Shown: positions 1 to 38,679 of the stretch, one piece after another
Layout of the letters: each line of letters opens with the position of its first letter
How positions within the stretch are numbered: the stretch's first letter is position 1
Origin: Acanthochromis polyacanthus
Lineage: Eukaryota; Chordata; Actinopteri; Pomacentridae
DNA length: 64,000 nt
Direction of reading: 5' to 3'
Assembly (NCBI RefSeq): GCF_021347895.1
Contig: NC_067117.1
Location: 29,394,067-29,458,066, forward strand
The notes under the pieces: model-generated
What the model was told of the DNA's origin: nothing
Databases searched by the model: none
What the model saw: only the letters and a program-made list of their open reading frames with translations
Position numbers and translations under genes: made by a program

Positions 1-959
1 CTATTTGCAGTGCAGTGAATCTTAACTGTTAGTGTTCATTTTACATGAGAGCACATGTCTAGCTATTTAACTGATAAGTTCAGTTTTTGAGTAATATTAG
101 TGATAATTCACGGGGGTGCAGCATTTCTCTTTGAATGCTGTAAGAGAAAATTTTCCCTCTTCGGCAAATGACTGAAAACAACTTGCTACTGAGAAACTCT
201 GCACGCCATTATTCTGCACAGTGAAGCTCAGATGAAACAGCAGATCAAAACACATTACCGCACAGAGGGGGTCTTGACATCTTTTTGCTGAAATTATCTG
301 ACCGAATGACATTCTTTCATTCAGTGTGCATACGTGCAACTAAAGGTTCCGCCATATTGCTGTTAAATCTCAAATGATCAGACACTGCTAGAGAAAGTCT
401 AGACTTAAAAACCCACAAAGCAAAAATGCTGAAGCCGTTCTAAACCGTAGTCGTGCGAGAAAGGCTGAAAAATAAAAGCCTTTATACCTGAACGAATGAA
501 TGACTGGAAGGAAAGAAAGCTGTGTTGTAAACAGCAGATGGTGATGAATAAAATCTGAATTTCTTGTGATGGCCATGTTGTCAGCTGGTTGTGTGTCCTG
601 CTGTGACCTTAAATATCACTTGTCTTTTTGTGTTTGTGTTAACTCGACAGCAATCTGAAGTACTCAGTTAAGAGTATTGACTAATGTGTTCTGTGCAATA
701 TCTTAAAATGGAACGCATTTAGACATAGAGGGCTTCTTCAGCAACACTGTTAATAAACTCATCTAAACTTAGTATGAGAGCTGTTGGTTCTTCAAATCAA
801 AGGACTGCAGGTGTCCCACACAGCGCCCCTGAGTGGTACACCCTCAGTACTGCCCATCGCCACCCACCAACACCACTGGAACACCGTTTTGCCACCAGTC
901 ACCACCCACACAGAGCTCAACGTCACAAAACAAGTAGTTAAATCTGTATAAAAAGTAGG
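1..959. other. Downstream flank, no gene seen
   Basis: Unremarkable AT-rich sequence beyond the presumed NUCKS1 end. The short open frames lack splice context or recognisable domains, and I see no repeat family with clear ends. Confidence 0.5.
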
Positions 960-3301
960 TTGCCTTTATTAGAAGCTGGGAAACCAAAACATTATCAACA
1001 TCGTTAATACTTTTTTTGTTGTTTTTTTTTGTTGTAAGACCACAATATTGCCATTACCAGCATCATCATCGCTTCGCACTGTTTTCCACAACATGCAAAA
1101 AAGATTCAAGAGTTCAGCGTTCCTTTTCCACACTACTGACAAAAGCTTCTCCACTTGGTCTCCTGTAGGAATCACAACTTGGCTTACATTTACATTGCCA
1201 GTACAAGTGAAGGTAGATAGACAAAGAAAAAAAAACATCAGAAACAGTACAACAGAAGAAATTGTACAATGGATGAAAGAGGAGAAATTCATAGCCTTAT
1301 GCCATGTGCCTCCAGTGGGATGATAGAGAGGAACCTCATTCAAGCCTTCAGTGCTGTGAACTACAAGATAGCATCTGATCCTACTGCTAACAGCTCTCGG
1401 AGCTTTAGGTTGGTATAAACAAACTTTTTTTTCTCTTATTTACGTGTATATTCATATCCAATCGTCTTAAAACGACAGTACGGATTGGGTGCCAATTCAG
1501 GACCTGAACGTAGAAAAACACACTAACCTGCTAACGAAGACAGTCGGAAAACAATCGAATGTGCTTCTGAACCGAGGACTAGGTTCAAGTGTGTCCTGTA
1601 AACACATCCAGGACTCATTTCTATTGCAGTCTTGGGTTGACTCAACATGAAAAACACGTTCCCAAGATCGTAATAGCAACTTTTTTTCCTTTTTTTTTTT
1701 TTTTTGCTTTGACATCAAACACTATTTATCGCAAAAAAGGATAATCTCACAAGTGCTGCACCTGATCTCCGAGTCACTAGTTTTGAGATCGTTTATGGCT
1801 TTGGAAGGTCTGCTGATCATACAAATTGTTGACTTCGTTTTAAGCCTAATTTGCCGCTTGTAGCAAAGACCTAAAACTTGAGGACAGATTACATTCTCAG
1901 GCCTCCAATGATGATATCAGAGTCACTAGTGAAACACAACTCAATGAAAATTAAGGCATTTACAGACAAATGAATGCCGGATGTATACCAAGCTGCCCGC
2001 TTTTAAATCTACTCTGAGCCTCAGTACGAATTTAAAAATGTATCCACTTGTGAAATACCAATCTGGGCAACAGAAAAGCCTTGAAGAAACAAACGGACAT
2101 GGATACCAACAGTAACCGTTAAGCTAATGGGGGAGAGAAGGGGGCTGAATGAATGAAAGGACAGGAGGAAGGGAGGGATGGCTCGTCCAACCATCAGGCA
2201 GAACAGATTGGATAGGGTCGACTTTTTTCTTTAAAATCAAGATACATTTTATTTCTTTTTTTAAAAAACAAACATTACAAAAAAATCTGAATAGAGAATT
2301 AGAACAATGAACCAACAGGAGATAAAACAACATTCATTTTTTTAACTCTCAAAAAGAACAAAAAAAAAGAAAACATCTCTTCTTGCATTTTTTTTTTTAA
2401 AAAACAAACAAAATAAAGATTTAGGGGTGCCTGGCACAAGGGGTTGAATGAGCAGATACTGTAGCCATGCGGGAAGGTGTAGCTGTGTGTTCATTTTAAA
2501 AAGCAGGTTGCTTAATGTAGCATCATTAGAAAGCCCAACGTACGAAAACAGAAACAGTTTCACACACATGCTGCTTTGAAATGTGTGATGGCGGCAGTAG
2601 CTGGCATGTAGCAAACACTCATCAGTCTACACGTTTAACTCAACTACGAAGCAGCAGCTACAAGCGGAATACATCGCGCCTCAGGGCACCAATTTCATTT
2701 GAAAAAAGCAGGATGATGATGATGATGGTAAATTAAATTAAAAAGATGTGGCTATAACTGAAAGCCCTGCTAAAAGCACAAAGTACCAAAAACAAACGGT
2801 GAAGGCTTCGGCCCCGCGCATGTTGATCGCTTTGGAAACACAGCGACTCACTTACTGATGCTGAACTACACTTCCAGTAGTCACACAGTAAAGTAGAAAG
2901 TAGAGTGTCGGACCACTGATAATCTAGGGAGGAAGGGGGAAACACAAATGCTAGTGAACTGGTTTGTTCACACTCAGGACGGACGCTCACTAGCACAGAG
3001 AGTTCTCACACAGCTGTAAAATATAGAAACAGATGAAGACGGGATGGAGGGAAAGGCTGCTCAAAATACATCCTCCTCAGTTGGAGGGAGAGATGGGGGG
3101 AAGCAAAAAGAAAAGAGAAGAATTTTAAAAAAACAAAGCACACCAAGTTCAAACCATTGAGCCAGGCCACCGGAAGAAAAAAACAACGTAAAAGGGGAAA
3201 CAAAATACAACTCTAAACGCAGAGCAACAAAAGAAAACAGAAATAATGAGAAGAGACAGAGAGAGAGATGTGGAGGATGGGCTTCAAACGGGGCTCGTCT
3301 T
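960..3301 (-). other. nucks1: NUCKS1 3' UTR (probable extent)
   Basis: About 2.3 kb after the stop has no credible second gene. It is rich in A/T homopolymers and short U-rich tracts in the sense of the gene. Human NUCKS1 is known for a multi-kilobase 3' UTR. Possible poly(A) hexamers on the minus strand occur at 2248-2253 and 965-970. The distal end is inferred, not proven. Confidence 0.5.
965..970 (-). promoter_or_regulatory. Candidate distal poly(A) signal AATAAA
   Basis: AATAAA on the minus strand. It is followed below 960 by GU-rich sequence (TTGTTTTGTG, then GTGTGGGTGG), the usual arrangement of a cleavage site. Another AATAAA lies at 2248-2253 and could give a shorter 3' UTR. Confidence 0.4.
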
Positions 3302-29494
<26,193 letters not shown>

Positions 29495-29860
29495 TTTGCA
29501 GGAATACTGTAGAGGTTAAAGGATGTAAGAAAGAGGGGGGGAAGAAGGAAAAAAAGCACTGGAGAAGGGGGGGAAAGAAATATAGATTCCCGCTCTGCAA
29601 AACACCGAGGGGAGCGAGGGTCGTCTCACAACTCCACCGTCCGAGCTGGCGAGTGAAAATCAAAGTACGGCAGCGAATTGTCCTCCAAACGCAAATATTC
29701 TTTATTTTTTACCTTCAGCTACTCAAAATGGTGAATAAAACAAACTGAAACTGCAGCTTGTGTGCAACCAAACCCCGCGGCCTTGAGGGGTGGGGCTTCG
29801 CCGCCAGGCACCGCCCCTATGAGAGTCCTGAGAGGAGCAGCGCGGCTCTCCGCTGCTGCG

Positions 29861-29897
29861 ATTGGCTGATTTGAACAACGACTCTGTTTCCCATTGG
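29861..29897 (-). promoter_or_regulatory. Paired CCAAT boxes (NF-Y type)
   Basis: ATTGG occurs at 29861-29865 and 29893-29897 on the plus strand, giving CCAAT on the strand of the gene, 32 bp apart. Tandem CCAAT boxes about three helical turns apart are typical of NF-Y-driven, proliferation-linked promoters. Site use is inferred. Confidence 0.5.
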
Positions 29898-29960
29898 ACA
29901 ACTCAGCTGCTCGTCAGAACACTTTTAGCACATAGTTCCCCGCCTCCGTTAGCAGGCTCG

Positions 29961-31004
29961 GTTGAGCTAGCACTGGTAAGAAAACAAAAAGAGGCCCTCA
30001 GGTTGGATGCAAACATTCAATCCAATGTGGCTCCCAAAAGACCATAAAGCAACATTGCAATTATAGGTTACAACATGCACAAACATCATGTATGTATAAA
30101 ATTACAGAAAATCATGTATTTTTTTCTGTAATTGCAGTGACTTTGCTGTGATTGAGACAAGCCTTTTTTCGTGCCTCACCTGGCAGACTGCTGCAGCATG
30201 AGGTGCAGGTAGCAGTTGAATCTGTAACCTTTTGGCTTAATTTACAACCTAAACACTGTAGTTGCAGATCATGCATTTATCATTTCAGCGATAGAGTTTG
30301 TATATATCTATTTGTACGTATATATAAAATCACCAGTCAATAATGAGAATCTATATCAAAAATTCACTCAAATAATTTTTTTCCATTGCAAAATAGATTG
30401 ATTTGTTTTTGTGACAGAAATTGCCACCTCTAAACCTACTCTGCTTTGCCTCTGCTTTAGGTTCATGCAAAATGGCTCAACATGCATGTAGATCAGGCTT
30501 CGTGAACCTGTTCCTCCCCTGGGTTTTATGCTTATCTCATACTGAAAGATAAGCAAAAATGCTTTAAGTTTAATATTCTGCACACTATACTGTGGATAAT
30601 GTGCACCACCTTCTCCGCACTGTTTATTTAATGATTAATTAATGCTATTATCAGGTATTGTCATGATCCTTGCTGTGGTTAATGATTCTTTTACTTAACA
30701 GCACATAAATATAGCTTTATAGCCTATGTTGGTGTCATCTTGTTTTGTTTGTCTACTTGCAGTCACAAAATATTTAGTTTGCTTAAATCTACACAAAAAG
30801 CAAGAAACTTTTACATTTGAGCCACATGAAGTATCGCATGTGCATCTGACCAATTAACAAATTAATAGACTAATTATTATTTAAGCTTTGGTTCTTTCAA
30901 GTGGGAGGTACTGATTGAAATATAATAGATGTGATATAAGACAACACTTAATTGATTACCATGAGGGAAAATCCGATTTTACAGCAAGATATTGTATATG
31001 TACA

Positions 31005-31052
<48 letters not shown>

Positions 31053-31440
31053 AATAAGTCTACAGAAGAAAGTAGTAAAGTGATACATGATGCAGAACTG
31101 ATGTACGGTATTGTGTTTTGTATCATTAAAGAGCTTTAAAAAGTCTTTGAATTTAGTCAACCTTTCAGAAAACCCTAAAGGAACCCTTAGTGCTTTAATC
31201 AGTGTTGTTTGATTGTAAGGGTAATTTAGGCATGAAAATCCACTCTGAGGTATTGAGTTTTTATGATATTATATTTTAAAAAATGCTGAATGATGATTGG
31301 ATAACAAAATGTAGGTGTGTCAACATTTTATTGTGATGTGTTGTTTTTTCATAAAATGCCATGAAAGTCCAGGAATAGTGCAGTGGCCACATATGAGAAT
31401 ATCATTTTTAAAAATTAAGTTGTGTTTACCAGTGGTTAGA
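29961..31440. other. Upstream flank of NUCKS1, no gene seen
   Basis: AT-rich sequence with a short (TA)n tract at about 31,013-31,044. No exon, transposon ends or divergent promoter gene was recognised. Confidence 0.5.
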
Positions 31441-31649
31441 CTGAGATCTGTCTTGTCTCTACCAATATGCTGCTACAGATACCGTTTTTGCACACCTTTA
31501 CTATCTGCACTGTATTTCTATTATGTATTGTAGTCTTTACATAAATTTAAACTTTTTTTTTCTACACTGTGCAATAATAAGAAAACAGCATTTCAATTTC
31601 TCTCTATGTGCATGTAAAGGTCATGACAATAAAGTTTGCTTTGACTTTA
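31440..31649 (+). mobile_element. LINE 3' UTR remnant
   Basis: Contains CACTGTGCAATAATAAG and ends TGACAATAAAGTTTGCTTTGAC, resembling the tail of the LINE at 53255-54802 (TGACAATAAGGAACCTTTGACC on its own strand). A SINE is inserted directly after it. Confidence 0.5.
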
Positions 31650-31659
31650 AGATCAATAT

Positions 31660-32031
31660 CCATCCATCCATTCTCTATACACCGCTTTATCCTCACTAGG
31701 GTCGTGGGGGGTGCTGGAGTCTATCCCAGCTGACTCAGGCGAAGGCAGGGGACACCCTGGACAGGTCGCCAGTCTGTCACAGGGCTACGTATACAGACAT
31801 ACAATCACACTCACATTCACACCTACGGGCAATTTAGAGTTATCAATTAACCTCAGCATATTTTTGGACTGTGGGAGGAAGCCGGAGTACCCGGAGAAAA
31901 TCCACAGATGCATAAGGAGAACATGCAAACTCCATGCAGACTCCGGGCTCAGGCCGGGACTCAAACCAGGGATGTTCGTGCTGCAAGGCGAAAGTGCTAA
32001 CCACTACTCCACTGTCCACTGTGCAGCCATG
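31660..32031 (-). mobile_element. tRNA-derived SINE, full-length copy B
   Basis: 372 bp on the minus strand, matching 61000-61366. The tail is CATCC repeats at the left and the tRNA-like head ends at the right. An exact 10-bp duplication, AGATCAATAT, flanks it (31650-31659, 32032-32041). Open frames across it are by chance. Confidence 0.88.
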
Positions 32032-32041
32032 AGATCAATAT

Positions 32042-33807
32042 GTGTTGTGTTAAATTAACAGGCAATATGCTGGTTGCTATTGACTTTGCATTGTTTATTT
32101 TGTGAAGTTAATTTCTTGTGCATGATAGAGTAGAGAGATAATCTGCCGAATGATCTTTTTATTGCTGTATTGGCCTCCGGCTGTAGGAGTTGCTGGTGTC
32201 ACTGGAGTTCACTTGTTGATTTGTTTTGAGATCGGGCTTGTTGTGGCATGAGGCTGGGTGTTTTTCTCTTAGAAAAATAACTGGGGTTATTTTGTATATA
32301 GCTTTGGTGACCCAATAATGGTGTGCTCCTACATGTCTGCAGCAAACACACTTCAACTTTTTAACCCCTTTTGTAGAATTAATGTTAGTGACCATAAAAT
32401 TAGCCTGTTAGGGTACTTGGACCCACACTCACTGCTGGTTGGTTTACATGTTGGTATCAAAATGAATTAAATATAATATTTAAAAAGAGTCAAAGAGCTG
32501 CTTTAATAAAAGCAAAAAAATACGCATGTTAAATGAACTCTTGTTCCTTATGTGATGATGAATCTCTATCTTGTTATTTACCCACTTTGTGAACGGAAAT
32601 GGAGTCAACAGACTACTCATGACAAGCTTTGGTGACAGAATGTAAAAAGTTTCCAATGTAATATTGCCTAAAGAACCCAACTCTACCAGGCTTATTGATC
32701 TGAATTTTCACAAAAATTTATTTTGTCTTCAGAATGTCATCATCGGAATCAAACCGACCAGCTGCTTTACCAAGCTGCCATGGAAGTCACATGTGACCTA
32801 ACACCCATATAGTCATTAAAGTCATAATTAAGGATTCTGCACTTTTCTAAAGTGTACTAGCTGGTGGTTTAATCATGGTTGCAGAGGCTGACAAAGCAAA
32901 AGACATGAATACAAACTTCTGAAGTTACTTATGAAATTTACAGATCGGTATTTTAATACTCTATTACGAACTAGCAGAGCTGTGCAGATGTTATACATGG
33001 ATTTAATCTGCATCCAGCATTAGACTTCAAACTTTATATTTGCTAATTGTGTCTAAAAAACCCTTTCACTAAATTCATTCATTTATTTCTGTCCTAAACA
33101 ATTTTGAATACATGCACCAAACCACATAAATTATTATCTAAATTGTCTAATGTTGGCCGTGTATCCCTACGTTCATGGTAAAATATACAAATATTTTTTG
33201 TAAGATGAGACATAAATGCTAGCATACACTGCTGAGATGTTGTCTGTAAAGGTGGGTGTTTTGCCTGCAGTGAGAGATATGCAGTGACTCTACTGTCCAG
33301 GTCTGTTTACTGAGTCAAAACTAACCATGGAGAAGCAGTTTCTTGTTTTAATGCTTCATATATCTGCGAGGGGAAAAAAAAATCTCAAACTGTTGTCAAG
33401 ATGTTTGGACTATTAATTTAACTATTTTGCAGCACAATGTAACTGTTGTCTTAGTTTTTTTATGTCTTGTCATAATGTCATTATGTCTGTAGTATGTAAA
33501 CCATTTTGTATGGACTTATTACTGGAAAGCTACACAAATAAATGTCTGCCTTGCTTGACTTCACTTGGAAGCTGTCGAACAGTATTACCGGCCTAGCTCT
33601 TCTTATAATCACTTCGAATATGTTACGTATTTACAGAAAATGATGACTGATGTGTTGTTCATCCATCTCTGCTGTTCTTTTTTGCTGAAATGGGAATCTG
33701 GTGGAGTAACATTGTTTTCCCCACACAAAACTCAATTTGAAAACAAGTAGGAATAAGCAACAAACTACACAAACAGACATGTTAAGCATGTATCCATAGA
33801 CTGTATA
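32042..33807. other. Intergenic, nothing recognised
   Basis: AT-rich sequence with only short chance frames. No terminal repeats, exon pairs or simple repeats of note. Confidence 0.5.
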
Positions 33808-33809
33808 TA

Positions 33810-35355
33810 GAGTAGTGGGAAAAAGTTTTTGGACACCCCATGCATTTGTGGCATACTGCATTAAGTTATCACTCTTAGGTCTTTAAGTGCAATTTCTGTT
33901 AGTACACTCACAGCTAAAATACTAAACAAATCCTAAAAAAGGCATTAAAAACTTAAAATTAATTGGTTCCATAAAAATGCATAAAGGAATTTTGGTCATT
34001 TGGTGTCAGTGATCCACTAATGAAGGTTGTGCTTTTTATTAAAAGACACAATTTTTGTTGCCGTGCTTCGTGTCTATGTAAAGCAGCACATTTGAAAGTT
34101 CTTCAGAGACAAAAACGGCTAAAACAGGGAACCTAGCTCAGGAAACGTGGTACAGATTCTCAGCCAAGAAGGGTACAGCTGCCTCCAGATAGCCAGAAAG
34201 AGTTGCAGTCCTTCAGCAGTTGGATACACTCTGCAGAAATACAGACGAACCAACAGCTTGAAAGACAAACCAAGATTTGGGCGTACAAGTGTTTATTCAG
34301 CAAGTAATGACCGTATCCTGTTCTGCATGTGCAGAGAAAACCGCTGAATAACATCACAGGAGCTTCAGCAGCAGTGGTCAAACCAAACTGGTGTTCAGTG
34401 TTCAATTTTTAGATCATGGCTCAAGGTCCTACAAGACCTTCAAGAAGCCCCTGATCAATGAGAGACAGAGGTTAGCCCGGTGTTGTTGGGCCCAAGCACA
34501 CAAGAACTGGACAGCCAGGAACTGGAAGAAGATTCTGTGGTCAGATGAGTCCAGTGTCCAGCTTCACCTTCCTCCTGCTAATGTGAGGGTACACAGAAGG
34601 CCAGGCAAAGCTTTATCTCCAGCATATACAGTAGCTACTGTCAAGCATGGTGGAGGCAGTATCATGGTTTGGGGATGCATGAGTGCTGTTGGTGTTGGTC
34701 ACCTCACTGTCTGTGATGACACATTGAACTCTGCCAAGTATTGTGCCATTTTTCAAGCCCACATGCTCCCTTCTGCACACACACTGTTCCATCGAGGTCA
34801 AAACTGGATGTTTCAACAGATAATGCTCCTTGAACACATCCAGGACCAGTAGAACTTGGCTGCAGGAGCACTGTATCCAGGTCTAAGAGTGACCAGATCA
34901 ATCACTGGACATGAGCCCCATTGAAAATCTGTGGTGGATTATCAAATGTTCTGTTTCAAAACATAAACCAAAAGAATTCAGAAGAACTAAAAGCATTAAT
35001 TCAAGAAGAATGGGACAAGATTACCCCTTAACAGTGCGAAAGGCTCGTGGGGAACATCCAGCCAGGATTAGGGCTCTACTAAATATTATTTTGATGATGT
35101 GAGGGTTTATTTATTTTTTTGTTCAGTTTGAACACATTCTCTGTTATTTGTTGGGTTTGATACCAACGATATTGAGAACAGAGATTGAAATTGTCAAGAA
35201 TACAGTTTTTCTTGTTAACAATAAACAAAAAATCTCATTTGTATTTGTTTGTTTCTGTCTAATACAGCCATACCTTTTGAAATACAAATATTTCATGATA
35301 ATATTTGAGATTGTGTAAAATTTTAAGGGTGTCCAAAAACTTTTTTCCACCACTG
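33810..35355 (+). mobile_element. Tc1-like transposon, degraded
   Basis: 1,546 bp between TA dinucleotides (33808-33809, 35356-35357). Tips (G/C)AGT(A/G)GTGG followed by GAAAAA and GTTTTTGGACACCC are inverted at the two ends. It contains a broken transposase. Confidence 0.88.
34147..35102 (+). pseudogene. Tc1-like transposase pseudogene
   Basis: Three frames carry family pieces in order: an N-terminal helix-turn-helix part (34147-34347, ending in an in-frame stop), the core with WSDESSVQLH and KHGGGSIMVWG (34391-34852), and a C-terminal part with SPIENLWW (34911-35102). The frame is lost exactly at the second catalytic aspartate: FQQ is followed by a one-base deletion and then unrelated residues. 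The element cannot encode an active enzyme. Confidence 0.88.
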
Positions 35356-35369
35356 TATAATCAAGGATG

Positions 35370-35590
35370 TAGTCCCTGGGTCTGAAAGGTAAAATCAATT
35401 GTGTTTTACCTGCATTCCTTCTACCCGCCAGCAGGGGGCAACTGCTCTGATTGCGAAAAGCAGTTCCACCCTGTCAGCGTCGATGAGAAAGTGACTCTAC
35501 ATCTCAGCTAATTTGTGGTCTAAGCAAACTTTCCCCTCATGAATTTATTGTCTCAATCGCGAGTTTCATGCCTCCTTTAACACTGTTGCC
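35370..35590 (+). repeat. Dispersed repeat with CTCF-like core, copy 1
   Basis: Contains CCGCCAGCAGGGGGCA (35425-35440). The surrounding order (GGTCTGAAA(G/A), the motif, then AGAAAGTGACTCT or a close relative) recurs inverted at about 57,640-57,790. No coding sequence. Confidence 0.5.
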
Positions 35591-36106
35591 TTTGAAAAAG
35601 AAGGTAATGACTCAAAAAAGACTGGCTCCATGGTGTGCTTTACAAATGTGTATCCTCAAGTAGACTGCGTGAAGGCTAGACAACCAGTGTCGTTTCACAC
35701 ATTCAGACAAATTTTGCGGTGGTGTCATCAGGTGAAGGGACTAGATTTATATTTGGAATGCTGTTCACTCTTAAAGGCATTATGGAGGATGTTTTTGTTG
35801 TTTAATTTGTCTGATTCACATAAAATGAATATACTGCCCTTTAGTGGACTTGTATGTATGGTTTCTAAAAGAATTGAAAAAAAAAAAATAACTGTGGACA
35901 TGGCAGGACCTGAAAAACATCAGCCAATCAACGCGCTCGGAACGAGGCATTTGCTCTGCCCCCTTTCCTGTCAATCAAAAATCTTCCGGCTCAGGCCTAG
36001 TTACGTAGATTACGTACGCCTTGAACTTACGTGTTTTCTGTATGTGTTGCTTTGGTATAGCTTCGTAGTTAGCTGGAGACTTGTTTTGCTCATCTTTTTT
36101 TACATA

Positions 36107-36464
36107 ATGGCAGATAAAGATCCAGGGGGACCCAGCCATAAAAGAAAGTCATTTTTTGAGGTCCGAGAAAATAAAAGACGACTGGATCGCGAGAATGCAA
36201 AAACAAAAGTGATTATTGGCGAGTCATTTGGGCGATGGCGTCAGCTCAAGCAACAAATGGACCTAAAGACAGATGCCTTGGTTGCAAAATTCCTTCTGGA
36301 CAGGTAAAATGTATTATTGACATCAAGGTGTGCACACATTTTGCGTAAATATTTCATTCTATGTATACTGTTGCAGCTATGATAATGTTACATCTACGCC
36401 ATTAGCCAAGACAACATGGGTGAGGCCTCGGCAGCCTCCCGTTTCTACTATAATGCAAGAATGA
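36107..36464 (+). CDS. Small two-exon frame, repetitive teleost family (unnamed)
   Basis: Exon 1 (36107-36303) starts MADKDPGGPSHKRKSFFEV and ends LLD plus two bases, followed by GTAAAA. Exon 2 begins at 36377 after TTGCAG and completes a serine codon, giving LLDSYDNVTSTPL, then stops at 36464. The spliced product is 94 residues, basic in its first half, with a GRWRQLKQQMDLKTDA segment (about 46-61) that I recall from many multi-copy uncharacterised fish predictions; that recall is not verified. Upstream is a CCAAT-containing, CpG-richer stretch (about 35,925-36,020). The longer frame upstream of the Met is not supported. It could be the first part of a longer or decayed gene. Function unknown. 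Confidence 0.45.
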
Positions 36465-38331
36465 CTCTCTGACAGGTTAGTATAATAATGAAGAATATAT
36501 AGAGGTGCACGCACAGTACAGAGTCCTATGCAAGTTTCTGAAGGGGGGCGTTTCTTCATAAATGTTAAGAGGGGGGAGGTTAGAGGGGAGTGAGGAAGAG
36601 GTTGTATGTGCGCATGCCCATGCTACATTCAAAGTCGTAGGAAATTAAATCTCCTCTAATACCTTTAATCTAAAACACCAACACGTCTGTTAGACCTTGA
36701 ACATACAAAGCTCTTACTATTATCCCAACAAACCATTTTTTTTTTCTCAACCTACAAGGTTTCTTGTGGTTTCCAGAGTTTCTAAAAGCTGAATGTCTCT
36801 GAATCTGGTGCTACATCTGCAGGTATGAACCTCTAAAGTGTTTATTGTTTTCTTCTGCCTTGTTTGTCTGTTTTCTATCACGTTCTGTTCTCCCCTATAT
36901 CCTCACAACGTCTGGTTGAATGACATGTCCATCCTCCCTTAACTGATTATTGCACTAATTTAATTTTTGGAAATAAACAACCAAAAAATTTCTGGTAAGG
37001 GATGTGAGGATTCTCAAAATAGCATTTGTACAGTTCTGAAGCTAATTTACCTACAGTTTTTGCTGTAGTTGCTTATCAGGAATTATGAAAACAGTATCTG
37101 TTTTTGAGCCTAAATGTTGATTTGGATGGATTCATATCACCTGCTACACACATACCTTCCTCAGTATATGGAAAATGAATGAATGAAAAGTTATGTGTTA
37201 GGTGAACTGCCAATTACTAAAGTTTAATTGCTTGATTTGTGTGTAAAGTTGACCAAAATAGGTACTCATGGGATATACAATTTGCATGGTTATAAAATGC
37301 ATAGTTATAATGCTTTTGTTGAGACTTGCAGCTGATTTTTGGAGACTCTGGGTGGAAGTAACCTTTGTTTTTTAGGCTCATTGAATTTCAGATCCACCCA
37401 CACATGTGGTGAGTTTGAGTAGGTGCACATGTGTGCGTCTTTGTGTCAGTTGCTGGAAATGATGCAGAACCGGGTTTTCGGGGAAAGGCTGCTGAATTCC
37501 AATGAGTGTTTTGGAAGTTGTATGTGCTGCGATGAGACACTGTTGAAATGCATGCCTTGTCTCTGTCTCTGTCTGCTGGTCTCCCTCCCCTCTCTCTCCT
37601 ATTTCTTCCATATCAGACAGACTTGTGTCTCTTTGTTCAGGGATGATGCTGTGGTGAAGAGCAGGTATGTTACCATGGCAACTAGGGAAGTGACTCTTGC
37701 CTCCTTCTCTCTTCATGGCTTCACAGTTGCCTCCGGTTCATTCTCCAGCCTGAGCTCTGCATCCTTCAGCCTGAAGTACCGTAGAAGTCCTTGAACTTTA
37801 CCTGCATGTTAACATCCCTTCTTTAGGTGTGTTGATTAATGTTGTTTTGCGCCGTTATTGAATTGGCCTGCAGCTGAAAAAACTCAGAATCCACACAGTG
37901 TTGACACATTAAATTCACTGACATCTCTATCTCATGCCCAGCAGTTTAGGTGCGAAGATGTTGATTTACACTGCAGATAAATTGTTGAGTTGGTGCCAGA
38001 AATGATCAGTTGGCTGCGCCTCAGAACTTCTCCTCATCTGTGTGGCGCTGACACCGTGTGGCTCATGTAGTCAACTGCAATGCAGTAAGAAAAATGGGCT
38101 GCAAAGATGAACTGATTTGACCCAAAGTGGGAAGGTTCAGCAAATATTTCTCATTTAACTCACGGTAGTCTTCTGAGCCAGTCTGTAAAAATCCGTCACC
38201 TGTCAAGTGTGAAACTCTGTTGGAGGGATAAAGACTTTTTTAAAATGATAAAAAAAAAATTAGTTTTGACTTAGTGTTCATCTAATGCATATGTATATAA
38301 TTTTGCATACTTACAGTTCATTCAGTGCTTA
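36465..38331. other. Intergenic, possible microexon
   Basis: Mostly AT-rich. A 24-bp block at 37641-37664 lies between a pyrimidine-rich TTGTTCAG and GTATGT, so it could be an in-frame microexon encoding roughly DDAVVKS. No neighbouring exon is recognisable, so this stays a note. Confidence 0.25.
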
Positions 38332-38679
38332 CACCACCATTCAAAAGTTTGGGGTCACTTAGAAATGTCTTATTTTTGAAAGAAAGGCAGATTTTCAATG
38401 AAGATAATATTAAAGGAATCAGAAATCCAGTCAAGACATTGTTAATGTGATAAATGATTATTCTAGCTGGAAACAGCTGATTTTTAATGGAATTTCTCCA
38501 TAGGAGTACAGAGGAACATTTCCAGCAACCATCACTCCTGTGTTCTAATGCTACATTGTGTTAGCTAACGGTGTTGAAAGGATAATTGATGATTAGAAAA
38601 TCCTCTTGCAATTATGTTAGCACATGAATAAAAGTGTGAAAAATTGTCTGGTTGACCCCCAAACTTTTGAACGGTAGTG
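38332..38679. mobile_element. MITE with TA target, copy 1
   Basis: 348 bp between TA dinucleotides. Tips CACCACCATTCAAAAGTTTG and CAAACTTTTGAACGGTAGTG are inverted repeats. The body matches 57951-58253 closely (CAGAGGAACATTTCCAGCAA, GTTCTAATGCTACATTGTG). A Tc1/mariner-type non-autonomous element. Confidence 0.85.

Noticed and set aside
35630..36106. Upstream part of the 225-codon frame before the 36107 Met
   Set aside because: It looks like chance open sequence with no family similarity, and the conserved part starts at the Met at 36107.
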